Source: Ignelater luminosus | Taxonomy: Eukaryota > Arthropoda > Insecta > Coleoptera > Elateridae | NCBI GenBank assembly: GCA_011009095.1 | Contig: VTPC01004674.1 | Span: forward strand, 62,001-126,000 | Length of the DNA: 64,000 nt | Direction of reading: 5' to 3' | In this document: positions 47,301 to 60,240 of the stretch, piece after piece | How positions within the stretch are numbered: position 1 is the stretch's first letter | Layout of the letters: the number at the start of each line of letters is the position of its first letter | Made by a program: the position numbers and the translations under genes | Notes under the pieces: model-generated | Databases searched by the model: none | Seen by the model: only the letters and a program-made list of their open reading frames with translations | Told to the model about the DNA's origin: nothing

Positions 47301-49304
47301 AGCACTTCTAATCTTTCTATATATGACCAGGCATCAGTTTCTAAACCAAATCATGAATACTGTAACGAATACCAAAGCTTCTTCTCTTAATTAAATTTTT
47401 CGCTGAAACAACAAAATTTAGATCAGCTATATCGACGAAATTAAATGGGAAAAAACAGTCTGAAACACACTATAGTTACTAACGTCAACGAGTCATTTGT
47501 GGGTTCAATGTAAACAAATCTAGGTGATTCCTATAAGACCTTATTGAATTTACGTGCGTATGAAGAAAGACCTTTTGGCTATAGCATAGAAATATGTTAA
47601 GTCGCCGAAATTATCTAAATTATCAAGTCCGTGTCTTATTTACAAACCAAATCCTCCTGGCTGGAAAATCTGAAGATACCAATCTAGAAATCTGACAAAC
47701 GATCACATCAAAACTTCTTAAATTTTGCATTACGGACACTCCCTATAATCGGACAGATTTTGTAGAACCAAAGTAGTAGTAGGACATGGTAAATGGTCTC
47801 TTTCAACCGGATGCTCCCAAAGAACGCAATTTGTAAAGTTACAACTGCTGTAATGTAAGAAAAGAACAGCAAAGCGAAAAGCAACGTAAGTTCGACTTTA
47901 CTAATGGTGTTATTGGGAAGGGGAGAAAACTTGAATGATAATGTAAAGCGCGATCCTTCGTGCGTGTTACTCTTCTGCAAGAACCGCTATTAAGAAATTT
48001 CCAAACAGCTATAAGAGAAGAAAATTCTTCAATACAAGGTAAGCATGAAATCTCATGAGGCGAGGAAGAATTATAAAACAAAAACGAGCTCAACTTGTAA
48101 ACATACAACTGCTCTAGTATTAAACAAACAATGCCAAAAAGCAAAGCAATGCTGCAAGTCTGACTTTACCAGCGAAGGTTTACGATATTGCTGCTTGGAA
48201 TGATGAAGCCCGACAGTGGGCTTTCTATGGTGATCTGGAATGAACACGCGAATCACGACTCGGTATCCGCGCTACTTTTTCTTAAAGAAAAGAAGACAGA
48301 AGACTAAAAGCGCAATTCTTCGCATTAACATTGCGTAATCAAATTGATGGATTAGAACTGAAAAATTATGCAGTATGAGAAGATGGCAGCAAATTGTATA
48401 TGTTTGAAGATAGAGAGGTTATAATTTTTTACGTCAATCAATTACGTAATAATAAATTAAATTTTTCTGGGTGAATGGAATTTCCCAACCTTTTAGGCTG
48501 ATCAGACTTGTCAGGCTTTTTTTGGATCTATTGATCTATTGAACAAAATTGAGAAACAGCTCTAGAAGATGAAGACCTACCATTCTAGGTGGATTTTTTG
48601 AAGATGAATCGAAACGTTCTATTTTCCAAAATAACCATACAAACTACAAGAATTACACGTTTTGATTTATTTTTGAATTACGTCGACCAAAACACAAAAT
48701 CGGTCTGCTTAGATTGAAACCAGTAGAAGAAAATTCTATATCTGGTATATTTTTATGCAATCCGTTCATAGCTACAAATTTATTAGTTACGATGGTTTTC
48801 TTTTAATTATTATACATATGAAAAAGTTATTTCTAAAAGGATAAAATTGCATTTATGGTAGATAATTAACATACCTATATCACATTAATAAAAATACAAG
48901 AAAAATTAATACGGTACTACTTTACGTAGAAAGCAGGAAAAGATATGTACGACAAAGAAGAAAAGGCTAATTAAAAAACCTTTCTGTTTAATTAAAGAAG
49001 AATATTTTATGTTTAACAACTGTAACGAACTGGGGAAACATAAAGCAAAGTTATATTATAATTAATTTTCCAAACCAGCAATGATACAATTATATAATAT
49101 TTAAGAGTGCAAGCTGTTAAATCTTTTGGTTATATGAATATATTTTCTTCTACGATGGAAAATATCAAGAATATGCAAACTCAAAGAAAAAGATATGAAA
49201 TGACACGATTCCGCTTTATATGTATGTAGCACTTCAAAGATGTAACAGCATTTTTATATTTTTATAAACTTACAGATGCCATTTTTTCTAAGATGCGCTG
49301 TCAC

Positions 49305-49336
<32 letters not shown>

Positions 49337-50880
49337 ATTATACATGGAGATGTGAACACAGAAACATAGAGAAAACAACTGAAGGTTTCTTATTCTATTA
49401 GTGATTCTTTAAAAAAAAATTCGATTTTATCAGCCTTTTAGCCTAGTCACATAAAAGGGATGCTCGTTTAATATTTCATTTATTGATTGTTACACAGAAA
49501 ATTTATTTCTGACCCCTCTTAACTACCAATTATGAAAAATAACATGACCCTAAATTGAATAAAGATCGACATAATTATACCAAAAGGAATTGCATTGGGG
49601 TAAAATCAACAAGAAATATTGAAGTTTCCTCGTATATCCAATTATATTTCTGAAGACAATCGTCAGATCTGGAATGATTTATTGAAGCTATTATAGGAAA
49701 AAACAAACAGACAATATTGCCAATTCTCAGATTCTTTCTTAAGAAAATGCCAAATCGGGTTCTTATTCGCTCTTCCAAAAATAAACGCGTTTTTAAGTGC
49801 AATTAAGAAGAAAAAAATCTAAAAACCTAATTTTCCACCTGAAGTAACATTATAGAAGTAAGATAAGAGGGAATATAATTTTATAATTACAGGAAGCAAG
49901 CACGTGCCTACAACACACACACGTCCAAATGAGGACGCGGTATAAAATATTCTATATATGGGGCAATAATAACAAAAGATCACTTTTTAACATTTCACCA
50001 ATCATAATGACATTATTATTATTATATATTTTTTCTCTCTTCAGCTGTAAATGGCACAGCCTCGATATTTTCACAATATGTGAAAGTTAAACTTTTGATT
50101 AAAATAAATCATCAATTTTGAGTTATCTTAAAACGAAAAAAATTGACAATTAGTTGAAGGTCACCAGTTTTCTAAGAAATCTTAAAATTTAGCATGAAAT
50201 GCAATTAGTTAATTATCAAAAAAATTGATGTCATCCGCATTAAATTAAATTACACCTGAAATTGCAACATGTTAAATTGGCGTAACAATGAAGATTTACT
50301 TTTATAATAAGTTGCAAATTTTTTTCTAGCTAAACAGACGCGTTTTAATTATAAATAATGCACAAATAGCTGAACTAACAAAATGGTGTGCATTTACCAA
50401 ATGTTATTTTTCGTATCTTCAATCAAATTTCTTCTTTGCAATACTATTGTCAACTAACTAGATCTTCAGTACATCAAGCAAAGAGATCGATTACAGATTT
50501 TGATTTTGAAAAACCCTTTCAGATCATTTTTTTGGGTTAGTTCCCAAACGCGTTATTTAACACTGTTTTCTACAGAAATAAAACGGGAACTTACAAGCCA
50601 ACAAAATGTGATCGTTCCTGATTGAGAATTCGCCCGGTTGCTGCAAGCGCAAACAAAAAACACAATCGACGGAAAGCTACGGCAAACCATTCACTTAAAA
50701 CCACATCCACTATAGATTAGAATAACAGAAACCCGAAAGCGAAACAAAGTAATCAAAAGCGCAACACATAAACCATCGATTCCAGACTATTTTAATAGAA
50801 GCTAGTACTAACGCAACTGATACCTACATTCAGAAAATGCTTGCGTCTAGAAATTAATATCTACCCAACCCCAACCTCGA
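44391..50880. other. Long interval without supported gene
   Basis: Holds a Penelope-like motif with small inverted arms (45236-45332), a weak 262-bp duplication (about 47830-47920 against 48097-48170) and an ATT microsatellite at 49305-49335. Short frames on both strands show no family. Confidence 0.4.
49305..49335. repeat. (TTA)n microsatellite
   Basis: About ten uninterrupted TTA units. Confidence 0.95.
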
Positions 50881-51127
50881 CCTCTTCACCAACAAGGAAA
50901 TCACAATAAAAGCAATGAGCAAACCTTTTCCAAGAAAACTGATAAAATAAAAAATCGAGCAAGTGGCACAGTCAAGAAAATACTGCATAAAAGCAAGAAG
51001 ATTATAACGAGAAAAAGAAAGCACTAAAAGGAAAAATTACAAGAGACAAAAAAGAAGCATAGAAAACAGCATGTGAAGAAGTAGACCAAGATATCTTAGG
51101 AAGTTACTACCAGGTATACCACTAGAA

Positions 51128-52805
51128 CAGTGGTTCTTAACCTTTTAGTGATGAGCGACCATTTGACTAAATTTTTGTCTTGCCATGGACCACCAACTGT
51201 TTGACGGTGATATTAATTATTCTAAGGTTGTTCTATAAATAAAACACGTATAAAATTATTTGAAACCAAGAGTATTACAATATTTGCGAAAATTTTACAT
51301 TAATTATATTATTTTAGAGCGATTTTTGTGACTGCTGACGGTTTACCGATTGCTGAATCCTTGGTTCAGTGCTACTCAAAGCCAAAAGCATGTCGGCACT
51401 GGCATTCAAACGATTTCGATGTTTATTTTTAATTATCAAAAGCGCCGAGAATCCCTGCTCGCATAAGTATGTGGTTGAAAATAAAGTAAGATAACGTAAA
51501 GCAATTTTTCGAATTTTAGGGAAAGAAATTGCTTTTTGACTCCAAAAATCTTGTCTCGAATGTATCTTTGCAGTTACTATCACGCTGTATTTCAAGTAAC
51601 TCTTCTTGAATTCCATGAGGCACCTCAGGAATGTTGACAATGAAAGGATTACAGATCAGTTTCTGAATACCTTTGTCCTTGCAATCAGGAAAATAGCGAT
51701 TGAATTTATTTTTCAAGTTTTGCAAATGAAGTGTAATGTTCTTTGGTATTTCTCCTTTAATCTCAGCACACTGTCCGTTAATAATTGGATTAAGCGTATC
51801 AAACGCAGAAAAGTTCTTTCTTTTGACTTTGATGATTCATAGGTCGATTTTAGCGATAAACGCACTGATTTCATCTTCAAATGCAAATATGTTGCTCGTG
51901 CCTTCCAACTTCTTATTTCCTGACCCTTGCAGCTAAAGATTCAATTTATTTAGTTGTGCGAAAAAATCCATTAAATAAGCAAAATGTATTTGAAATTTGA
52001 ACTGACAGAACTGATCCAGCAATTCTTTGTTTTCCTTACTAATCGAGAATAATTTTACTTCTTCTCTCAATTCATACAACCTCGACAGCATATCAGCATA
52101 TTTCCTTTGGAAAGCCAACGCACTTCGGTGTGAAAAAGCAGCATTTCGTGTTCAGAGCATAATTTTTTGAAGAGACGAGTATTAAGTGCGCTCCTTTTAA
52201 TAAAGTTGACTACTTTTATAGCTGTTTTCATCGTAATAGCAAAGCATTCCGGGAGCGTTTTGGCAGCCAATGCTTGAGGATGAATAACACAGGGCGTCGT
52301 TATTGCAGATGGATTCAGAGTGGGAACCAAGCATGGCAGGAGCACCGTCCGTACAAAACCCAGCAAGCTTTTGCCACATCAGTCCATTACATCGATAAAG
52401 TTTGTTCCTTGCGACGTCGTTTTCAGTTCTTGAGAAAATAGTAACTCCTCTTGAAACGTTTTATTGTCATTCAAAAATCGAATAAATACAAGTAGTTGAC
52501 AACATTGTGAAACGTCGGTAGATTCATCACATTGTAGCGCAAAATAAGGACTACATTATATCTTGTGTCAATAATTTGTTCTTCAATGTCATTTGACATT
52601 TTTTGAATACGCGACTTCACTGTGTCGTTTGATAGCGGAATTTCAAAAATTTTCTTTTGAGCTTCCTTCCGCTACCGGCTCTTTAACTTTGACGCGTCGT
52701 CGACTTGTTGTCATTTATTTAATAATTGTATGATGACTTCGCGGACCACTTTGGGTGCTCTCAGGGACCACCAGTGTTCCGCGGGCCACCGGTTAAGAAC
52801 CACTG
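51128..52805 (-). mobile_element. hAT transposon with intact ends and 8-bp target duplication
   Basis: The terminal inverted repeats CAGTGGTTCTTAACC and GGTTAAGAACCACTG are perfect over 15 bases. CACTAGAA is duplicated exactly at 51120-51127 and 52806-52813. The 1678-bp element encodes a broken transposase on the - strand and is nested in an R1-like retrotransposon. Intact ends could in principle be mobilised by a transposase supplied elsewhere. Confidence 0.93.
51314..52700 (-). pseudogene. hAT transposase, ZBED/SCAND3-like, frameshifted
   Basis: On the - strand, from 52700 downward: PYFALQCDESTDVSQCCQLL near 52550, GFCTDGAPAMLGS near 52355, then LREEVKLFSISKENKELLDQ near 52060, and the C-terminal hAT dimerisation region with TTYLCEQGFSALLIIKNKHR and LALSSTEPRI (51440-51350). 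The N-terminal BED zinc finger is absent and at least three frame changes separate the blocks. It is not functional. Confidence 0.85.
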
Positions 52806-53540
52806 CACTAGAAGAAGATAAATCGCTGCAAACAATTAATCAACTATTGCCGACGTAACAAACATATAACTGGCCTACATAACAAATACAAATAAAAAGA
52901 TTTTGAAAAAAAGACTGACCGTGCTTTCCGAAAAATATGCTGAAATGGCGTTGAATACTTTGCTGATACAGTGAGTGTTTCCACAGAAACGAAAAATAGC
53001 ACGATTGGTGGTATTAATAGAAAAACCAAGAAAACCTGGAGAGCAAGAGATTAAATATAATAGACCAATATGCCGTATCAACACAATTAGAGCAGTATCT
53101 GACCCTATTGATATAGAAGAGAAGAAAGTTTACAAGAACAGGAACACAATAGCTGGCACTTAAAAATAAAATATCTAAGAAGAATGACAGATAACTACCT
53201 TGGAGTGAAGTAAACAGTAGAGTAACCTGTCAGGTTCCCCAAGGCTCAGCCTTGGGGCCTGCGTTATGACATACCATAACTTCCATTACTGGATTCGCAG
53301 ATGACACTGCTCTGATAATAAGGCAAAAACTCAAAAAAATACAAACAGCACGGCAATCACGAAGAAACCGAGAAAACCGAAATAACGATATTGTATAGGG
53401 TGCATAAGTTAAAGGCACTACAAGTAACAATTGACGATACTCTCTTGGTAACCAGAGCTACCGTTAAGTATTTAGGGGTAACGCTTGGAATAAACATGCG
53501 TTAAGCAGACTGAAGCCAAACATTAAAGGTTCCATCATCA

Positions 53541-56500
53541 GCAAAAGAAGTATACGTGATAAATGAAAACACGAAAATATTTAAAAGCATTTGGGTTGTC
53601 AAATAATGACGAGTGCAGATTTTTCGAATGCGCCACATAGCATACCTGTACAGAAACAAAGGGAGAGGAAAATTGACAGGAATAAATAATACAGGAATTT
53701 ATCATTAATCAACTAACGTAAATGGAAATTCTCATTGAAAGATAGAAATTCCATTCCGAAGATGTGCCCAAAGAAGTTCTCAGAAGAAACAAACTATTTT
53801 AGAGTTTGGTGGGTCATATGGGTCATGTCTTACCAAGATATCAATTGTACTGCTTCTTGGTCGGCATTTAAAAATATTGCATTAAGAAATGACTCATTTG
53901 AGTATTCAACTTCTAACATTTTCATCTTAAAAGAAGATGAATTTAGAGACTGGATGCTGTAAAATCGTCTGACTAATGTTTGTTTTCAGATTAGATTCAT
54001 TTCGTTTGGATCTAGGGCACTATTAGCCCCATGACTTGAAATACTGAAAAACTACAGTTGATTCTACCACAGAATAGTTATAGCCATGTCTTAGGCCCGA
54101 ACGAAATGGACCTAACCAAAAGTTGTAAACTTACATTGAGCATCTCCTATTGTACGCCTACATCGAAACGATCAAGTTCACTATATTCTTAACTGCTTCT
54201 AACTAATCTAACTGCGAAACTATAGCCATACTTCAAATAGTGAGGAATAGGCTGCGAATGCCTTCTGAAAAAATACCAGACGCCAAACTTTTCATTATCC
54301 ATACTTCAGTTAAAGCCGTCAATATTTCGACTTCTGAATTTAGTGGTTTACTAATAAGTAAACTTTAAGGCAATCTTACAGAGGGACTTTTCAATTACTA
54401 CAATATCATTTTCCGAAAATCTTAATTTTAAATTAAACTGCAAAGTGCAATTTGCAATCTTGAAAATTCCATTCTAAAGTTGCAATTCTATTATTAGTTT
54501 TAAATATGTCTATGGTTTAATTAAAATTATTTAATTTTCAAAATATTTATTCGATTAACATATCAAAATATCAAAATTGTCAATTTTTTGGCAATTTGAA
54601 AACTGAGGTAAAATTTAAATGTCTACATATTAAATTTAAAAATCAATTGGTTTTAAAATAAAAAAGTTATGTTTTTGTTATCAGCCGGTCAGCTCGCAGG
54701 TCATTCCCATTCCGAAATTCCTGTTATCGTAGTATTATCATTTGTCAAATATTTCATCACTGTTTATCATTTATGATAGTACTGCAGTTTTAGCGCGTTC
54801 AGATATGATATTGACATCATTGTTAATATCGCAAAAACAATATTATAGGGAGGGCATATACCACGGGTAGTAAGTGAACTTGTAATTTTAGATCAAGGTA
54901 AATTTAGAGTTGAATTTGAAATTAAAATTTTAACAAGATACGCTGGGTTTAAACTGTCGATATAGCCCAAAGACGTAATACGTAGATTATCGTATTTGTG
55001 TGAACTTTCTGTATTAACGGTAGACTGTTTTCGAAGATCGTCCAGTATAGCAAAACAATATTACTCTCTTCCAAGAAAACGTTTACTTTACTTATAAAAT
55101 ATTTTCAAGAACTACAGCGAAAATAACTAACATGAAGTTTATTCGACTACATTTAAAGATTTGATCTAATCATTTACAAAATTAAACCTAAAAATAATTT
55201 AATTGCAATGTCTGGTTCATGTAGTAAACTCGGTTTGCGTGCTCGAACTTAATTTGCTACAAGCAGATTTTGAAGATTCTCCAACTTCCTAAACCTCCTT
55301 TAATATGTAATATTAGCAAGTTATTATGAAAACTAAATTAGCTTTTCCTTTTTCCCGTGTGTAATAGTCCAATCTGCTAAATGTGAGATATAATTATATC
55401 ACTCATGTTTTAAAACATTTCGCCACTTTATTATAAAATAGTAACAATTAGCAATAATTCTACCTTTTATTTATTGCCTTTCCATTCTGGAACTATAAAG
55501 GAAATTTAACAATTACAATTACGCAACTTCTTGTCAATAATAATCATAAAAAGATTTTTCAAACACCTTTCTTAAAGACCAATATATAAAAGCGCAAATT
55601 GCCGCGCTACAATTTGCATAAATGGCAGGTTTATTAGTTATATCATCATCAAACCGTCATTTAGCAATCCTGTCAATTTATTATAAACATACTATACAAA
55701 TTAATTACCTCGATTTGATACTTAAAATGGAAATCGGTACCTTTTCACATCACGTAACACAAGAGTTTAAACAAATTTCTGCAAATTCATCATTGCCAAA
55801 AACCATTAAAAACGTACCTAATTTAGAAAGCAAAATAAAAAGAGAAGAAAATAGCACACTTAAACAAAAGAAGTTTGGTATTTAGTAAAAGTACCCATTA
55901 TAAATAAAACGCTTTAAAAACCTTAATAAAATAACCTATTATTAATTAATTTAGAAATGGTTTTATGTAGTTGTGTTACTTCTTATGTTTTATGCAAATA
56001 GTTCACGCCTATAAATTTTATATTAAAACCAGAAATCCATTTTGCAGTAATAATACTAATAAACTAATAGTAGACTAAAATCCTGTTGATTTTAATTAAT
56101 TAATTCACACTTACTTGCACATCATTATTTTAAATTTTAAAATGAAGAAAGATTACTTAACGAGGGGAATTCCGTGAACTGCTAATAACCTCCTTCTCTA
56201 TGGCTTTGAAATTGTTCCTTTTTCTTCTTGCAAGGTGAAGGAAATAATTAGATTATGTGAAATTATTGAAATTATATTCGTCTGGACTGCAAATTGACTA
56301 ATAAAAATTATTTTCTATTTAAGATGTAACGGAAGTATAACATGGTGGTATACAGGGTGGTCATAAGACTATTGTCCACATTTAAATTGTTTCATTGAAT
56401 TCTATTAATTTACCATAATTACTATTTCGTTTCTGTTTTCTGTTATGACTTTTGATCAGTTTTCATTTTTAATTTTAATATAATGTAATTCAGATTTGCG

Positions 56501-56650
56501 ATATCCAACGACAGTTACTTCATGCTCAGAAAGTCAGGGTAATTTATTTCGAGTGAAAAACTTTCCAAGTTCAATTCCAATAGTAACAACCAATTCAAAA
56601 CAAAAATTCTTTCATATCTTAAAAGTCTCATGGCTAAAAGATACTGTTAT
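53541..56650. other. No supported gene; one small TATA-ORF-polyA arrangement
   Basis: AT-rich and mostly featureless. TATATAAA at 55583-55590, an 87-codon frame 55622-55885 and AATAAA near 55901 form a compact arrangement, but the frame has no known family and may be chance. Confidence 0.35.
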
Positions 56651-56652
56651 TA

Positions 56653-56823
56653 GTGGGAAGAACCAGAAAGCAATACAATGATTTGCACGTTGGCATCAAG
56701 ATTGGATTTTTTAGGTATGGTCAAAAGTATTACTTATGCCCCGTCCCGTTTCTGAAAACAAGAAACGTTCAGGTTCTGCAATGGCTCTCACAATCACTCG
56801 ACCTGAACTCTATTGAACACATA
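56653..56823 (+). mobile_element. Tc1-like transposase remnant
   Basis: The + frame reads VQVLQWLSQSLDLNSIEH at 56770-56820. This corresponds to the W-P-x-Q-S-P-D-L-N-P-I-E-H motif around the second catalytic Asp of Tc1 transposases. The conserved Pro residues are lost. The frame is cut directly by the foldback element at 56824. Confidence 0.6.
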
Positions 56824-57652
56824 CAGTGTGTCCCAATTTCGATGCTCACTATTGGGATCTCGGAAATTATAAGAGATATCAAGTCGGTTAAATTAGAAAA
56901 GTTTCTGCTATTTTGGAGATCAGTTTACTTATGCTTTTGTTTTTTCAAAAAAGTTCACGGCTTACTAGATATTTGCTAAAAACGAAATTATCTTATTTTT
57001 TCAAATAAAAAGCATTTCCCACTTAATGTGCCACATATGAAAATCATAGGTTTTTGTCAGATAAATGACATTTGTTATGTAACAATTGCTAAAACAAAAC
57101 AAAAGACGCTTTTAAGATAATTTACTGAGCATTCACAGATAGCATCGACTAAGCATCTAATGCCCCATATAAAAGTGTATTTATTTTGTTTTTGCAATTT
57201 TTGCATAACAAATGAATTTCTTTGATAAAACTCCACGACTTGGTGTGTTAGATGTCATGGCACACTATGATTAAAAATGATTTTCACTTCATAACTCGGT
57301 AAAACAAAAGAATAACTATGTCAAACCATATATCACTGAAAATTTCACCGCCGAAATAAAACAAAAGACAATTGCGAAAATAATTTTTTTATGTTTCGGA
57401 GTAAATTCTCTAAAACACCCTCTTGGCTGTTCTTTTCTATATTTGCTCGTTCCTGAAATATTTCACTAAAAAAAATAAAATAAAATAATTTCGTTTTTAG
57501 CAAATATCTAGTAAGCTGTGACCTTTTTTGAAAAAACAAAAGCATAAGTAAACTGATCTCCAAAATAGCCAAATCTTTTCTAATTTAAACGACTTCATAT
57601 CTCTTACAATTTCCGAGATCCCAATAGTGAGCATCGAAATGTGGACACACTG
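56824..57652 (+). mobile_element. 829-bp foldback element (TA-flanked), copy 2
   Basis: TA flanks lie at 56822-56823 and 57653-57654. Arms of about 175-180 bases are nearly perfect inverted copies, beginning CAGTGTGTCC and sharing GATGCTCACTATTGGGATCT. It is homologous to 17788-18589 in reverse. It keeps both full arms but lacks about 75 internal bases present in copy 1. No intact gene. Confidence 0.92.
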
Positions 57653-57654
57653 TA

Positions 57655-58174
57655 TAGAACGAAGAGGGTCGTTAATTGGTAAAACACAAACAAAAGCACA
57701 AAACACCGCAATGAATTAATTAATTGAGTCTAAACCTCGTCGTTGCAAGACGGACAATCTTAACTTTTCTTAGTTTTGTAATAAATAAAACTTACTTTAA
57801 AAGTGCTTTTTCAGAAAATTCTTAACATTCGAGGCGTCCGATTTTGTGTATTCACTAGACGACAAAATCTCAGAGTGATCATTGCCATATTTTCTTTTAA
57901 TTTTAATGATGTTTCAATGTTAAATTGATGATACTCTTGGTAAAAAAAGGTTAGAAATATAGAAAAAATTAAGATGTCCAGGTTTTTATGTGCATTACTG
58001 TATAATAAATGTAACCGTTGGGCCGTAGTCATTTTAAATATAACACAGACACGGGTGTCCGCTTTGGCGCTTAACGTGTTGACTATTCCTAGAGTTTAAC
58101 GATCTTGGACGTTTTACAGCAAAAAATCGCATATATAACGCAAACTCGTTTGTAGAAAGTAGTAAGCCTTTGTT
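57655..58174. other. No supported gene
   Basis: Non-coding sequence between the foldback element and the dispersed repeat. Confidence 0.4.
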
Positions 58175-58415
58175 CAACGAACTTCGAAAGAGTCGTTACT
58201 GAATTTGCGAAGTCTGTCTGTCTGTCCGCATTTTTTGTTAAATTTTGAAATTTTGACTTCATATTTGGATTCTACATCAAAAACTAGCGACCACGTGGTA
58301 TCTTCGTTTTTTGATAATTCTTGGGGAACATGGTCAAAATGACTGCCAAAATTTGAAAAAAGTAACAAAACAGGAGTTCGTTGTGGTTATGCTTTGCATT
58401 CCCAGATGTTTTTAT
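58175..58415. repeat. Dispersed repeat, copy 2
   Basis: Homologous to 7890-8135 in the same orientation, with scattered substitutions and an extra CTGT unit (CTGTCTGTCTGTCC). Similarity stops after CCCAGATGT. Family unknown. Confidence 0.85.
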
Positions 58416-60240
58416 TCTATATCGTCAAGTTCGGTCCTGTACAATTTATTTATTTTGAAAAGAGATTATTCGGCAAAATTAACCCTATTGATGATGATCA
58501 TATTAAATTATATTTTGTCAACTAACTTATTCAATGCTGCAACAGTTCTTTGCTGTACAATTAGCTCGGTTATATTTGAAGAACACTAGAATTGTCGACC
58601 AATTCTTTATTAATCATTACAAACTGATAAAATCAGACTTAATTCTTGAAATATTTAAGGCAGGTTAATAGATTTGTTATTAAATACGTGTTGCATCCTA
58701 AATGCTCTACTTAACAGATTACCGTATGATCGATACTTTATCTGTGTAAGACGCAATTCTTGACCCACCACCTAAGGCAGCAAACCGAACTATGCTGGCG
58801 CAATTTAACAAAAAAAAAAAAAATAAAAAATAAAAAAACATGTATGACATTTTATTTTACACGTTCTGCTTATTCATGTTGTCTTTAATAACAATGACCC
58901 ACAAATCTTTGCTTACTTTTATTGAATTTGTTCGGGTGAAAGGTATTCTGTTTGATTATACGCAATTATTTTTCAGATACGGCTGCAATTTATCTTCAAG
59001 GAGCTAGTGCTGAATTGTTTGATTAGAAAAAGTTACCAGTATTAAAGCAGGAAATAGATATTTTATTATTACATCAGTTAATTTATGGAGACCCTATATA
59101 TTTTTACAAATTTACAACTTACCCGTACGAAACAGGTTTTATTGTACGAGAATTCTCAAATCCTAACGGTTGTTTCTGGATATTTTCATCACAAACATAA
59201 CACAAAAAACTTTGAATACCACTCTGTTTTAACATGAATAATTTATGAAGAAATTAATCATATAAAAAAATCTTTTCAAGTAATACCGATTATCTATTCG
59301 CAAATACAAAAACAAAATTAACCTACAATGATGAATCTAAAACAACACTAACAAAATTGATCAACGTTCGCACAATTATAATACAAGCAAAACTGCAAAT
59401 GTAGGCTAAAAATAAAAACCGTACCACATATTTTGCAGGTTTAAAATATTTTTATTGATTTAATTTATTATCAACTAATAAAATTCATTATTATGTATAA
59501 TACTACCATATCCGGTTTTTCGTTCGAATCAAGGCTGTTTGAAAGATTGAAAAGGTAAAACTCAATCATATGCACAACGTTCCAGTTTGCTATACATATA
59601 TTCCTTGCTTGAAATCAAAAGAAAAACGAAGTTTACGATTTTATTTTGACGTAAAGAATTAAAATATCTTTAAAACGGAACTAGGGAGTGGTGATATTTA
59701 AACAAGTTAGTAGTATTAAATGTTAAACAATGAATAAATTTTCTGGATTTATAATACCACCAGAGAAAAAGCTTACGTTTACTTTTACCGCCCATTAATA
59801 CCAATTATTATGCAACGTGTTTTTGTAAGGGATGTTATACGTGGAAGATATATGGTTAGGAAATTCCATGATTAATCTTCTTCATAATTCATAAATAAGT
59901 AAATGCCTGGTGCAATCTTTGTGTTCACAATGCATTAAATAATGAAAGATAAGAAGAGTTAATTAAAACAGGATTCCCTTCAAAACTTTTTTAATTTTGA
60001 AAAGAAATTGGGAATTTGGTATTTTCTGGGGTAAAATAAATGAGAGTGCTGACGTTTGCTCTATGAATAGATCAAGAGATATGCACGGCATTCTAGAATA
60101 CTTTATATCTTCGCTGTCAATAATTAACAATTCCTTTTAAAAGTGATATAAATTGGTATTTAGCGACTATTTAAATTTCTCGGTCATAATGAATCAGCGA
60201 TCCGTCTTCGATGGTCATCAATCTCTTATAGAAAATATTA
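58416..60240. other. No supported gene
   Basis: AT-rich with a poly(A)-rich tract near 58810-58840. Nothing recognised. Confidence 0.4.

Larger units (their letters stand above)
50900..53540 (+). mobile_element. Decayed R1-like non-LTR retrotransposon, interrupted by a hAT insertion
   Basis: Before the hAT insertion a + frame reads ACEEVDQDILGSYYQVYH near 51070-51125, like the linker upstream of the reverse transcriptase in R1-clade elements. After it come LVVLIEKPRKPGEQE and YNRPICRINTI (near 53004-53090), then CQVPQGSALGPAL, GFADDTALII with the FADD catalytic motif (near 53227-53320), and KYLGVTLGINM (near 53468-53500). The order matches a reverse transcriptase. Stops and frameshifts are frequent. 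Confidence 0.75.

Noticed and set aside
47708-48256. Three overlapping - strand frames with partly similar translations
   Set aside because: The similarity reflects a weak 262-bp DNA duplication; no recognised family and no start or splice support.
57345-57706. - strand frames of 69-75 codons
   Set aside because: They are translations of the foldback arms and recur in inverted form; not independent genes.
59515-59540. CGTTCGAATCAAGG resembling a tRNA B box
   Set aside because: No A box, acceptor stem or cloverleaf could be drawn around it.
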